In this document: in pieces, positions 27,690 through 35,424 of the stretch | Layout of the letters: every line of letters begins with the position of its first letter | Position numbering within the stretch: the first letter of the stretch is position 1 | NCBI RefSeq assembly: GCF_006442545.2 | Contig: NZ_CP083952.1 | Coordinates: 4,627,501-4,691,500 of the forward strand | Reading direction: 5' to 3' | DNA length: 64,000 nt | Source: Mesorhizobium sp. B2-1-8 | GTDB lineage: Bacteria; Pseudomonadota; Alphaproteobacteria; Rhizobiales; Rhizobiaceae | Notes under the pieces: model-generated | Databases searched by the model: none | Seen by the model: the letters and a program-made list of their open reading frames with translations, nothing else | Told to the model about the DNA's origin: nothing | Translations under genes and position numbers: made by a program

Positions 27690-28028
27690 ATGGAATATCG
27701 CCAGATCAGCGAAGACTATTCGGTCTCGGGCCAAATCCAGCCCGAAGATGTCGCCGCCATCAAGGAAGCCGGCTTCAAGAGCGTGATCTGCAACCGGCCG
27801 GACGATGAACAGCCCGGCCAGCCTTCGGCGGACACGCTCAAGGCAACGATCGAAGCCGCCGGTCTCGGCTTCCGCTACATCCCGGTGATCAGTGGCCAGA
27901 TCACGCGAGAGAATGTCGACGACCAAGCCGAGGCGTTGGATGAGCTCGAGGGTCCAGTCTTCGCCTATTGCCGCTCCGGTGCGCGCTGCACAAACCTGTA
28001 TGGGCTAATCCAGCAGTCGAAAGGCTAG
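27690..28028 (+). CDS. TIGR01244 family rhodanese/phosphatase-like protein
   Basis: A 112-residue protein of the TIGR01244 family (phosphatase/rhodanese-like fold also found fused to beta-lactamase-hydrolase-like enzymes). The N-terminus MEYRQISEDYSVSGQI is diagnostic, and Cys94-x4-Arg99 (CRSGAR) forms the active-site loop. The family is annotated as sulfur transferase or phosphatase, but the physiological substrate is unknown. ATG at 27690 has GAGG 8 bases upstream; an ATG at 27681 is too close to it. Its stop overlaps that of the convergent Lrp regulator. Confidence 0.85.
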   Translation: MEYRQISEDYSVSGQIQPEDVAAIKEAGFKSVICNRPDDEQPGQPSADTLKATIEAAGLGFRYIPVISGQITRENVDDQAEALDELEGPVFAYCRSGARCTNLYGLIQQSKG

Positions 28029-28492
28029 ATCGGTAGCGCCCCGGTTTCCTTCAGCGTTTCGAGCACGATCGCGGTCTTCACATGCTGTACCGATTCGTGC
28101 GGCAGGAGCACGCCGTTGACGAACTCGGACAACGATTTGAGATCGGGCGTCACCACCTTCAGGATATAGTCCATCTCGCCGGTCAGCGCGTGCGCCTCCT
28201 GCACTTCCGGCAGCCGCGCCACCAGCTCGCCGAAGCGCCGCGCATTGTCTCGGTTGTGGGTGGCCAGCGTCACCGAGATGACGTTGACCAGCGAAAAGCC
28301 GAGCCTGTCGCGGTCGAGCACGGCGCGATAGCCCTTGATGTAGCCGTCCTCCTCCAGCCGCTGGCGGCGGCGCGAGCATTGCGATGCCGAGAGGTTCACC
28401 CGTTCGGAAAGATCGTTGTTGGTGAGCCGCGCATCGCCCTGCAAGAGCGCCATTATCTTGCGGTCAAACTGGTCGATGCGCGCATCATCCAT
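28025..28492 (-). CDS. Lrp/AsnC family transcriptional regulator
   Basis: A 155-residue regulator: N-terminal helix-turn-helix (about 4-60, LDRKIMALLQGDARLTN, NLSASQCSRRRQRLEEDGYI) and C-terminal RAM ligand domain with GEMDYILKVVTPDLKSL. It is divergent from hppD with 137 bp between that hold two inverted repeats. By position it probably controls 4-hydroxyphenylpyruvate dioxygenase in response to an aromatic amino acid, as Lrp-type regulators next to hpd genes usually do. Confidence 0.93.
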   Translation of the reverse strand: MDDARIDQFDRKIMALLQGDARLTNNDLSERVNLSASQCSRRRQRLEEDGYIKGYRAVLDRDRLGFSLVNVISVTLATHNRDNARRFGELVARLPEVQEAHALTGEMDYILKVVTPDLKSLSEFVNGVLLPHESVQHVKTAIVLETLKETGALPI

Positions 28493-28506
28493 GGTTTTTT
28501 CTCATT

Positions 28507-28550
28507 TCATGCATGCTTCACGCATGACATCATCATTTCAAGCGTTTGAA
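28507..28550. promoter_or_regulatory. inverted repeats between lrp-type gene and hppD
   Basis: TCATGC (28507-28512) pairs with GCATGA (28522-28527), overlapping CATGC-N5-GCATG; TTCAA-GCGT-TTGAA lies at 28537-28550. They are AT-rich relative to the flanks and well placed for an Lrp-family dimer. Confidence 0.45.
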
Positions 28551-28629
28551 TGCAAGCACCATGCACGGGCTTCGCGCTATGATGGCGTCGGATGGCCTTT
28601 TCAGGCCAAGCAGCTTCCGGAGGAATACC

Positions 28630-29742
28630 ATGGGTCCCTTCCCGCACGATGCCCCGCCCGCCACGATCAGCAAGGACAATCCTGCCGGCACTGACGGTTT
28701 CGAGTTCGTCGAGTTCGCGCATCCAGAGCCCAAGAAGCTGGCCGAGCTGTTCACCCGCATGGGTTATGTGGCGGTGGCCAGGCATCGCACCAAGGACATC
28801 ACCGTCTGGCGCCAGGGCGACATCAATTATGTCGTCAATGCCGAGCCCGGCTCGCACGCGATGAAGTTCGCCGACAAACACGGCCCTTGCGCCGCCTCGA
28901 TGGCCTGGCGGGTGGTCGATGCCAAACATGCCTTCGAGCATGCCGTCTCGAAGGGTTCCACGCCTTATGCAGGCAACGACAAGGCACTCGACGTGCCGGC
29001 CATTGTGGGCATCGGCGGCTCGCTGCTCTATTTCATCGATGCCTACGGCAAGAAGGGCTCGGCCTATGACGCCGAGTTCGAGTGGCTGGGCGAACGCGAC
29101 CCGCGGCCGCAAGGCGTCGGCTTCTATTACCTCGACCACCTGACCCACAATGTCTATCGCGGCCAGATGGACAAGTGGTGGGACTTTTATCGCAATCTGT
29201 TCGGCTTCAAGCAGATCCATTTCTTCGACATCGACGGCAAGATCACTGGCCTGGTCAGCCGCGCCATCACCTCGCCCTGCGGCAAGATCCGCATTCCGCT
29301 CAACGAATCCAAGGACGAGACCAGCCAGATCGCCGAATACCTGAAGAACTACAATGGCGAAGGCATCCAGCACATCGCGGTGGGCACCGACGAGATCTAC
29401 GCCGCCACCGACAAGCTCGCCGAGAACGGGCTGAAATTCATGCCCGGCCCGCCCGATACCTATTACGACATGTCTTATGACCGCGTGAACGGCCATGACG
29501 AACCTGTCGAGCGCATGAAGAAGCACGGCATCCTGATCGACGGCGAAGGCGTGGTCGACGGCGGCATGACCAAGATCCTGCTGCAGATCTTTTCGAAGAC
29601 CGTTATCGGGCCGATCTTCTTCGAGTTCATCCAGCGCAAGGGCGATGAAGGCTTTGGCGAAGGCAATTTCCGCGCGCTGTTCGAATCGATCGAGCAAGAC
29701 CAGATCAAGCGCGGCGTGATCAAGGTTCAGGCTGCGGAATAG
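28630..29742 (+). CDS. hppD: 4-hydroxyphenylpyruvate dioxygenase
   Basis: A 370-residue Fe(II) dioxygenase of the VOC superfamily converting 4-hydroxyphenylpyruvate to homogentisate. Metal ligands are a His in LDHLTHNV (about 170), a His in GIQHIAVGT (about 248) and Glu332 in FFEFIQRKGDEGFGEGNF; the last is also the family C-terminal signature. ATG at 28630, with GGAGGAA upstream, starts the standard N-terminus MGPFPHDAPPA. It feeds homogentisate to HmgA about 3.5 kb to the right. Confidence 0.96.
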   Translation: MGPFPHDAPPATISKDNPAGTDGFEFVEFAHPEPKKLAELFTRMGYVAVARHRTKDITVWRQGDINYVVNAEPGSHAMKFADKHGPCAASMAWRVVDAKHAFEHAVSKGSTPYAGNDKALDVPAIVGIGGSLLYFIDAYGKKGSAYDAEFEWLGERDPRPQGVGFYYLDHLTHNVYRGQMDKWWDFYRNLFGFKQIHFFDIDGKITGLVSRAITSPCGKIRIPLNESKDETSQIAEYLKNYNGEGIQHIAVGTDEIYAATDKLAENGLKFMPGPPDTYYDMSYDRVNGHDEPVERMKKHGILIDGEGVVDGGMTKILLQIFSKTVIGPIFFEFIQRKGDEGFGEGNFRALFESIEQDQIKRGVIKVQAAE

Positions 29743-29770
29743 ACCGGAGTTCTTGCGGCTCGATCAATTA

Positions 29771-29788
29771 TGACCTAAATTCTGGTCA
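29771..29788. promoter_or_regulatory. inverted repeat before toxin-antitoxin pair
   Basis: TGACC-N8-GGTCA is a perfect inverted repeat ending 13 bp before the antitoxin ATG, the position expected for autoregulation by an antitoxin-toxin complex. Confidence 0.55.
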
Positions 29789-29801
29789 AAGGGTCGAGCA
29801 C

Positions 29802-30026
29802 ATGAACGTTTCTATCGCCGAAGCCAAAGCCAAATTGTCCGAACTCGTCAGCCGCGCGGAAGCAGGCGAGGAGATCGTTCTTACGCGCCACGGCAAGGTG
29901 GCGGCGCGCATTGTGCCTCCGGCGGTGGCCGAACCTCTGCCGCGTATCGGCGCATTGAAGGGGAAAATCTGGATTGCGGACGATTTTGACGAACTCGGCC
30001 CCGAATGGGACGAGTACGTGAAATGA
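29802..30026 (+). CDS. Phd/YefM-VapB type antitoxin
   Basis: A 74-residue antitoxin. The N-terminal DNA-binding part NVSIAEAKAKLSELVSRAEAGEEIVLTR (split here as seen at residues 2-29), with HGKVAARIVP, is the Phd/YefM signature. The C-terminal tail is acidic (ADDFDELGPEWDEY) and should wrap the toxin. It overlaps the PIN toxin gene by ATGA, the normal arrangement for a co-translated pair. The inverted repeat just upstream is the likely autoregulatory site. Confidence 0.9.
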   Translation: MNVSIAEAKAKLSELVSRAEAGEEIVLTRHGKVAARIVPPAVAEPLPRIGALKGKIWIADDFDELGPEWDEYVK

Positions 30027-30400
30027 CGGTCGGCCCCTTTCTCGCCGACACACATATCATCTTCTGGTCGATTTCGGACGATCGACGTCTCAGCGAGCAC
30101 CACCGCGCCATCTTGGCTTCGGAAGCGGTGGTGTTTGCGAGCGCGGCAAGCGTTTGGGAAATTGCCATCAAACGATCGATCGGAAAACTCAATGCGCCGG
30201 ACGATCTGCCGACGCTGCTTCCAAAGATGCGATTTCAGCCGCTCGTTGTGACGCTACAGCATGCGAATGCCATCAGCGGTCTACCCCACCACCATGGCGA
30301 TCCGTTCGACAGATTGCTGATCGCGCAGGCGCAAGTGGAAAACCTGACCATCCTTACTTCCGACCCGCATTTCGCCCGTTATGATGTCGCTGTAGCGTGA
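30023..30400 (+). CDS. PIN-domain toxin (VapC type)
   Basis: A 125-residue PIN-domain ribonuclease toxin. Acidic metal-binding residues are visible in FLADTHIIFW (Asp9), SVWEIAIK (Glu near 45), GDPFDRLLIAQAQ (Asp near 93-97) and TSDPHF. Such toxins cleave tRNA or rRNA when freed from antitoxin. ATG at 30023 overlaps the antitoxin stop. The pair sits between hppD and the homogentisate operon without disrupting either, suggesting a small cassette gained in this interval. Confidence 0.9.
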   Translation: MTVGPFLADTHIIFWSISDDRRLSEHHRAILASEAVVFASAASVWEIAIKRSIGKLNAPDDLPTLLPKMRFQPLVVTLQHANAISGLPHHHGDPFDRLLIAQAQVENLTILTSDPHFARYDVAVA

Positions 30401-30418
30401 TTAGCTAGGCGGTTTGTC

Positions 30419-30955
30419 TCATAGCCGAAGCCTCTCAACCTCCTCCTGCCTAACCTTGACGTCATAATCGAGCAGGAACTCGTCCAACTGCGGCGGCGCG
30501 ACCGAAGTGCCGGACAGCATCGCATGCACCTGGCCGCGATGATGGATGTCGTGCAGGAAGACGTGCGCCAGGATATCGCCGATCTTTTCCGGGATCATGC
30601 CGTCCTCGCGCCGGTCCGTGATGACGCGGCGATCGAGATCGGTCTCCGACAGGCCATCGCAGAAGGCGATCAGCCGCCGGTCCGCCGCAAGCTGGGCGAT
30701 GTAAAGCTTCGGCGCGGCATCGAAAGGCACGAAATCATCATGGGAAGCGGCACCGACGCCGCCCTCTTCGAGAAAATCGAGATAGAGATGATCGACCGCG
30801 AGGACATGATTGAGCGTTGCCTTGATCGACGGGAAAAAGCTGGTGCGCTCAGCCTCGAACTCACCAGGCTTGAGCGCAAGCACGGCACGATAGAGCCGGT
30901 CGTTCGACCAGAGATTATTGCCGGCCATGCGGCGCAGATGATCCAGAAGATTCAT
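30419..30955 (-). CDS. DinB family protein
   Basis: A 178-residue four-helix-bundle protein of the DinB/YfiT family. The metal-binding histidines appear as His in LNHVLAVDHLY (helix 2) and HDIHHRGQVH in helix 4, the usual three-His site. Members act as thiol-dependent S-transferases (bacillithiol, mycothiol, glutathione or maleylpyruvate isomerases). Its place directly after fumarylacetoacetate hydrolase (22-bp gap, same strand) raises the possibility that it supplies the isomerase step of homogentisate degradation, for which no GST-type maleylacetoacetate isomerase is seen; this is inference. Confidence 0.85.
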   Translation of the reverse strand: MNLLDHLRRMAGNNLWSNDRLYRAVLALKPGEFEAERTSFFPSIKATLNHVLAVDHLYLDFLEEGGVGAASHDDFVPFDAAPKLYIAQLAADRRLIAFCDGLSETDLDRRVITDRREDGMIPEKIGDILAHVFLHDIHHRGQVHAMLSGTSVAPPQLDEFLLDYDVKVRQEEVERLRL

Positions 30956-30977
30956 CGCCGAAAATCTGTCTTAGCCT

Positions 30978-31991
30978 CTATCTCTCGTATTTCTCGACCT
31001 TCTGCTCGATGGCGCCGAAGATCGAATGGCCGGCCTTGTCTTTCATCTCGATGCGTACCGTGTCGCCGAAGCGCAGGAACGGCGTCTTTGTTTCGCCTGA
31101 CACAATCGTCTCGATCATGCGCAGCTCGGCGATGCAGGAATAGCCGGCGCCCCCCGCTGAGACCGGCTTGCCCGGGCCGCCGTCGAGCTTGTTGGACACC
31201 GTACCCGAGCCGATGATGGTGCCCGATACCAGCGGCCTTGTGCGGGCGGCGTGAGCGATCAGGGCCGGGAAATCGAAGGTCATGTCGATACCGGCATTGG
31301 CGCGGCCGAACGGCTTGCCGTTGATGTCGGCGAGCAGCGGCAGGCTGACCTTGCCGCCATCCCAGGCGTCGCCCAGTTCATCCGGCGTTACCGCGACCGG
31401 AGAGAAGGCCGAGGACGGTTTCGACTGGAAGAAGCCGAACCCCTTGGCCAACTCCGACCCCGTGAGCGCGCGTAGCGTGACATCGTTGACCAGCATGACC
31501 AGCCGGATCGCGGCGCGCGCTTCATCGAGGCTGGACCCCATCGGCACATCGTCGACGATGACGGCGATTTCGGCCTCCATGTCGATGCCGAAGGCTTCAT
31601 CCGCCATCCGGATCGGATCGCGCGGCGCAACGAAGGAGTCCGAGCCGCCCTGGTAGATCAGCGGGTCGGTCCAGAAGCTCGCCGGCATCTCGACGCCGCG
31701 CGCTTTTCGCACCAGTTCGACATGGTTCACATAGGCCGATCCGTCGGCCCATTGATAGGCGCGCGGCAGCGGCGAATGCGCGTCGTGCTCGTGGAAGCGA
31801 GCCGCCGGCATCGCTTTGTTCTCCAGCGATTCCGCGATCGTCGCGAGATGCGGCGAGATCCTGCGCCAGTCGTCGAGTGCCGCCTGCAGCGTGCGCGCCA
31901 GGAACGATGCGTCGGTGTACTGCGTCAGGTCGCGCGAAACGACGACGAGTTTTCCGTCGCGCGTTCCGTCCTTCAGCGTGGCAAGCTTCAT
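30978..31991 (-). CDS. fumarylacetoacetate hydrolase family protein
   Basis: A 337-residue FAH-family hydrolase, expected to split fumarylacetoacetate into fumarate and acetoacetate, the last step of tyrosine degradation. The metal-site acidic cluster is visible in FGIDMEAEIAVIVDDVP (Glu/Glu/Asp), and the family block GTIIGSGTVSN is present. ATG at 31991 follows GGGAGG. It lies in the leftward unit hmgA - metallo-hydrolase - small protein - this gene, 15 bp after the small gene, which supports the assignment to homogentisate breakdown over other FAH activities. Confidence 0.9.
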   Translation of the reverse strand: MKLATLKDGTRDGKLVVVSRDLTQYTDASFLARTLQAALDDWRRISPHLATIAESLENKAMPAARFHEHDAHSPLPRAYQWADGSAYVNHVELVRKARGVEMPASFWTDPLIYQGGSDSFVAPRDPIRMADEAFGIDMEAEIAVIVDDVPMGSSLDEARAAIRLVMLVNDVTLRALTGSELAKGFGFFQSKPSSAFSPVAVTPDELGDAWDGGKVSLPLLADINGKPFGRANAGIDMTFDFPALIAHAARTRPLVSGTIIGSGTVSNKLDGGPGKPVSAGGAGYSCIAELRMIETIVSGETKTPFLRFGDTVRIEMKDKAGHSIFGAIEQKVEKYER

Positions 31992-32006
31992 ACATCCTCC
32001 CATTCA

Positions 32007-32348
32007 TTATTCATAATATTTGCCGGCATAGAGAATTCTTGCTGTGGCTTTCCAAGGATTCTCATCGGTCAAAAAAGCCGGATCGGCCCGCCTATTGTCT
32101 TTGACCCAAGCAACAGCCGATTCGAGAAAAGTGCCAATCGAGCCGTTTTCCCATCCGTTCCAGCCGAGATCAGTCCCTGCAGGTCTCATTGACTGTTTGC
32201 GATCGGTATCCTCACGATCATTCGACAGTGCGTCGACGAACCGAATGAAAGACGGCAGGTCCTCCACCGTATTGAGGAGCAATTGGAGTCGCGCTGCGGA
32301 ATCCTCCCCAGACTGCCGTACCTCTTCCCAAAGCTCGTCGTCGGTCAC
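32007..32348 (-). CDS. small acidic protein, probably DUF7660
   Basis: A 113-residue soluble protein. The pattern LPSFIRFVDALSND near 30-45, then GTFLESAVAWVKD and a C-terminal W-x(3)-ARILYAGKYYE, resembles the DUF7660 group, often immunity-like or orphan proteins of unknown role; this match is from memory. It starts with GTG at 32348, overlapping the stop of the metallo-hydrolase as GTGA, so it is translationally coupled inside the homogentisate operon. No enzymatic motif is visible. Confidence 0.65.
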   Translation of the reverse strand: MTDDELWEEVRQSGEDSAARLQLLLNTVEDLPSFIRFVDALSNDREDTDRKQSMRPAGTDLGWNGWENGSIGTFLESAVAWVKDNRRADPAFLTDENPWKATARILYAGKYYE

Positions 32349-33208
32349 GTCTCACTCCCAAACGTTACAACAAGGCCGTCACGGGCGATCGTCAAGTCGC
32401 CGGCCCATGTTTTCCTGACGGCGGCGATCCAGTCCGCCTCGCCGATCTCGGCATCGTCGGCTGGAATGAGGTGGTTGAGCACCAGTCTTTTGACCCCGGC
32501 TTCGCTGGCGATGCGCCCGGCGTCCTCGGCAAAGCTGTGGCTGGCGAGCAGATGTTCCCTGAGCCGCGCGCCATTGCCGGTCCTGGCAACCAGCCGCTCG
32601 ATGCCTTCCTCCAGCATGGCTTCATGGACGAGGATATCGGCATCTTCGGCGAAATCGGCGAGCGGTGGGAAAAAGGCAGTGTCGGCCGAGAACACCAGGC
32701 TTTTTGCGCCATGCTCGAAGCGCAGGGCAAAGCAATCGGTCACCGGGGGGTGGTCGACGCGGAGCGCCGTCACCTTCAGGCCGCGCTGCTTGACCACATG
32801 GCCTTCGCCGAATTCGTCGATCGAAATCAACTCGCGAATATCGGGCCGGCCCTCATCGACGATGCGGATCTCGATGTCGAATTCCATCGCCTGACAAAAG
32901 CGCCGCCAGTAGTGGCCGACCCCAGGCGGGCCGAACACGGTGACCGGCGTCGCCAGGCCAGCTGTCCAGGCGGTGTGGATCAACGGTCCAAGCTCCAGCA
33001 CATGGTCGGAATGGAGGTGCGTGATGAAGATCAGATCGAGCGCCTTCAGCCTGACGCCGGCATCGACCAGACCGCGCGTCACGCCAAGCCCGCAGTCGAC
33101 GACTATCGCTCGCCCGCCGATCTCGAGCAGCGACGAACTCGGCCACGGTCCGCCCGGCCGCAGCGCCGGACCGCCTTTCGAGCCCAGCAGCACCAGCCGA
33201 TCCGGCAT
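32345..33208 (-). CDS. metallo-beta-lactamase fold hydrolase
   Basis: A 287-residue MBL-fold hydrolase with the dinuclear metal motif HLHSDH at 64-69 and further ligands in VFSADTAFF (Asp) and VLNHLIPAD (His). The layout (SSSLLEIGGRAIVVDCG, LDLIFITHLHSDHV) is of the RNase Z/arylsulfatase-like branch, often acting on small esters or lactones. It lies 11 bp after hmgA and is coupled to the next gene, so it belongs to the homogentisate operon, where no established step needs it; a repair or side-product hydrolase is plausible. ATG at 33208 has only a weak binding site. Confidence 0.85.
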   Translation of the reverse strand: MPDRLVLLGSKGGPALRPGGPWPSSSLLEIGGRAIVVDCGLGVTRGLVDAGVRLKALDLIFITHLHSDHVLELGPLIHTAWTAGLATPVTVFGPPGVGHYWRRFCQAMEFDIEIRIVDEGRPDIRELISIDEFGEGHVVKQRGLKVTALRVDHPPVTDCFALRFEHGAKSLVFSADTAFFPPLADFAEDADILVHEAMLEEGIERLVARTGNGARLREHLLASHSFAEDAGRIASEAGVKRLVLNHLIPADDAEIGEADWIAAVRKTWAGDLTIARDGLVVTFGSET

Positions 33209-33219
33209 TGGCTTGCCGC

Positions 33220-34533
33220 TCAAGACCAGTCGCCCTCGGGCGTGCCATTGAAGCGTTTCTTCAGGCCGGCCCAGCAATCGATGTAATTGTCCTGCCGGGT
33301 CTCGAGTTCGGCGCCGTAACGGGTCAGCATCTGCGGAAAGCGGGTCTCGAACATGAAGGCCATGGTGTTGTCGAGCTTGACCGGTTTCAGGTCCGCGCGC
33401 GAGGCCTTTTCGAAGCCAGGCGCATCCGGCCCATGGGCCAGCATCAAATTGTGCAGGCTGATGCCGCCGGGCACGAAGCCTTCTTCCTTGGCGTCGTACT
33501 GGCCATGGATCAGCCCCATGAACTCGCTCATGATGTTGCGGTGGTACCAAGGCGGCCGAAACGTATCTTGGGCCACCAGCCAGCGCGGCGGGAAGATGAC
33601 GAAGTCGATATTGGCCGTGCCCTCCTCGCCGCTCGGCGCTGTCAGCACGGTGAAGATCGACGGATCCGGATGGTCGAACAGCAGCGCGCCGACCGGCGAA
33701 AAGGTCGCCAGATCATATTTGTAAGGCGCGTAGTTGCCGTGCCACGCCACCACGTCGAGCGGCGAATGCTCGATCTCGGTGACATGGAAATTGCCGCACC
33801 ATTTCACGATCAGCCGGCAGGGCGTTTCCTTCTCCTCGAACCAGGCGCAGGGCGTCTTGAAGTCGCGCGGATTGGCCAGGCAATTGGCGCCTATCGGGCC
33901 GCGGTCAGGTAGCGTCAGCTTGGCGCCATAATTCTCGCAGACATAGCCGCGCACTTCCTTGTCGACCAGTTCGACCTTGAAGACGAGGCCGCGCGGTAGA
34001 ACGGCGATTTCACCGGGCCGAAGCTCGATGACGCCCATCTCGGTGACCAAGCGCAAAGCGCCGACCTGCGGTACAACAAGCAATTCACCGTCGGCGTTGA
34101 AGAAATGATCGTCGACCATCGATGTGTTGGCGATATAGACATGGGCTGCCATGCCGGTCTGCCCAAGCACGTCGCCGGCTGTGGTGATGGTGCGCATACC
34201 CTGGATGAAATCGGTCGGCTCCTTCGGCATCGGCACCGGATTCCAGCGGTACTGGCCAAGCGCCAGCTCGTGATCGCCGACATTGGGCGCGGACTTCCAC
34301 AGGGGGTAGCTCGCGGCCTTGAACCGGCCCGTGTGCTTGACGCTTGGCCGGATGCGATAGAGCCAAGAGCGCTCATTGGTGCCGCGCGGCGCGGTGAAAG
34401 GCGAACCGGAAAGCTGTTCGGCATAGAGGCCGTAGGCCGGCCGCTGTGGCGAGTTGCGCCCCTGCGGCAGCGAGCCAGGCAATGTCTCGGTCTCAAAATC
34501 GTTGCCGAAGCCCGGCATGTAGGAAAAGGTCAT
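33220..34533 (-). CDS. hmgA: homogentisate 1,2-dioxygenase
   Basis: A 437-residue Fe(II) dioxygenase opening the homogentisate ring to maleylacetoacetate. The iron-ligand region [18 protein letters not shown] (about 330-348) and the later ligand in [12 protein letters not shown] are intact; N-terminus [16 protein letters not shown] is standard. ATG at 34533 has a near-perfect GGGAGGA site. It is the first gene of the homogentisate operon, divergent from a MarR regulator with TGTAACYATC direct repeats between them. Confidence 0.97.
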   Translation of the reverse strand: MTFSYMPGFGNDFETETLPGSLPQGRNSPQRPAYGLYAEQLSGSPFTAPRGTNERSWLYRIRPSVKHTGRFKAASYPLWKSAPNVGDHELALGQYRWNPVPMPKEPTDFIQGMRTITTAGDVLGQTGMAAHVYIANTSMVDDHFFNADGELLVVPQVGALRLVTEMGVIELRPGEIAVLPRGLVFKVELVDKEVRGYVCENYGAKLTLPDRGPIGANCLANPRDFKTPCAWFEEKETPCRLIVKWCGNFHVTEIEHSPLDVVAWHGNYAPYKYDLATFSPVGALLFDHPDPSIFTVLTAPSGEEGTANIDFVIFPPRWLVAQDTFRPPWYHRNIMSEFMGLIHGQYDAKEEGFVPGGISLHNLMLAHGPDAPGFEKASRADLKPVKLDNTMAFMFETRFPQMLTRYGAELETRQDNYIDCWAGLKKRFNGTPEGDWS

Positions 34534-34567
34534 CGCTTCCTCCCGGAATAGAGCCAATTGACCAAAC

Positions 34568-34602
34568 TGGTTTCATTTGTAACCATCGAAAATGTAACTA
34601 TC
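34568..34602. promoter_or_regulatory. direct and inverted repeats between hmgA and marR-type gene
   Basis: TGTAACCATC (34578-34587) and TGTAACTATC (34593-34602) are direct repeats with 15-bp period; TGGTT (34568-34572) pairs with AACCA (34581-34585). This is a good candidate operator for the divergent MarR regulator. Confidence 0.6.
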
Positions 34603-34630
34603 AATCTTCCGTTTTTGCCGGATGCGGACA

Positions 34631-35068
34631 ATGGACATTCTCGAACTCGAAAGCTTCCTGCCCTACCGGCTCTACCGTCTCGCCGATGCCGTCAGCCGCG
34701 AATTCTCGAAGGTCTATAAGGACCGCCATGGCCTGACCCGGCCCGAATGGCGCACGTTATCGGGATTGGGACAGCGCGGCACGATGACCGCCACGGAACT
34801 CGGCGAACAGTCGGCCATGCACAAGACCAAAGTTTCGCGGGCGGTGGCCGAGTTGGAACGGCGGCGCTGGCTGGTGCGAACGGCCGACGAGAACGACCGT
34901 CGCGTCGAGCACCTGGCCCTGACCAAGGCAGGGCTTGCGGCCTATCGCGAGATGGTGCCGCTGGCGAAGGCGTTTGAGCGGGAATTGCTGGCGAGATTGA
35001 GTGTGGAGGAACGTGCAGCGATTGTGAGTGGGGTGGCGGCGCTGGAGATGGCTCTAAGCCAAGGCTAA
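34631..35068 (+). CDS. MarR family regulator of the homogentisate operon
   Basis: A 145-residue MarR-family winged-helix protein: MTATELGEQSAMHKTKVSRA recognition region and wing RRRWLVRTADENDRRVEH. It is divergent from hmgA, so it is the likely repressor responding to homogentisate or a related ring acid. The ATG at 34631 begins MDILELESFLPYRLYRLA, typical for this group; an in-frame ATG at 34622 adds three residues and cannot be excluded. It ends 4 bp inside the convergent small gene at 35065. Confidence 0.9.
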   Translation: MDILELESFLPYRLYRLADAVSREFSKVYKDRHGLTRPEWRTLSGLGQRGTMTATELGEQSAMHKTKVSRAVAELERRRWLVRTADENDRRVEHLALTKAGLAAYREMVPLAKAFERELLARLSVEERAAIVSGVAALEMALSQG

Positions 35069-35412
35069 AGTTCCGAACCGTCTGGGAACAGAACTATAGA
35101 TGTGTTGCCGTGGCCGATGTGCAGCCGACCGCTCGAATGATTAAATCTCAGGTGGCTTAAGAACGGCGCGTGCAGCCCGCTTGGCAGTGCTGCAGTCCTC
35201 ACCATCATGTCTATTTCCACGATGGTCTTGTGAAGTATCTTCTCAACTTCGGACGTTCGGCGGCTTCGCTCCGAAAACAGCGACCGCTGCAGCAGATCAG
35301 GTCTGCGCCTAGCTACCTCGGCAAATATCTGCCTCAACTCGCCATGCGGCCGCCCATCCAACCTCTCCAAGGCTATTACGAGCGACTCAAGCAGGCGATG
35401 TCGATTGTCCAC
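35065..35412 (-). CDS. hypothetical protein
   Basis: A possible 115-residue soluble protein, rich in Arg and Leu in its first half (helical) with a short beta-like tail. No family is recognised. It starts at GTG 35412, 12 bp after the tdh stop, with GAGG somewhat far upstream, and its stop overlaps the stop of the convergent MarR gene by 3 bp. The local DNA is less GC-rich than the neighbours. It may be the last member of kbl-tdh or an acquired orphan; it could also be non-coding. Confidence 0.5.
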   Translation of the reverse strand: MDNRHRLLESLVIALERLDGRPHGELRQIFAEVARRRPDLLQRSLFSERSRRTSEVEKILHKTIVEIDMMVRTAALPSGLHAPFLSHLRFNHSSGRLHIGHGNTSIVLFPDGSEL

Positions 35413-35424
35413 GCTGGCAAGGCC

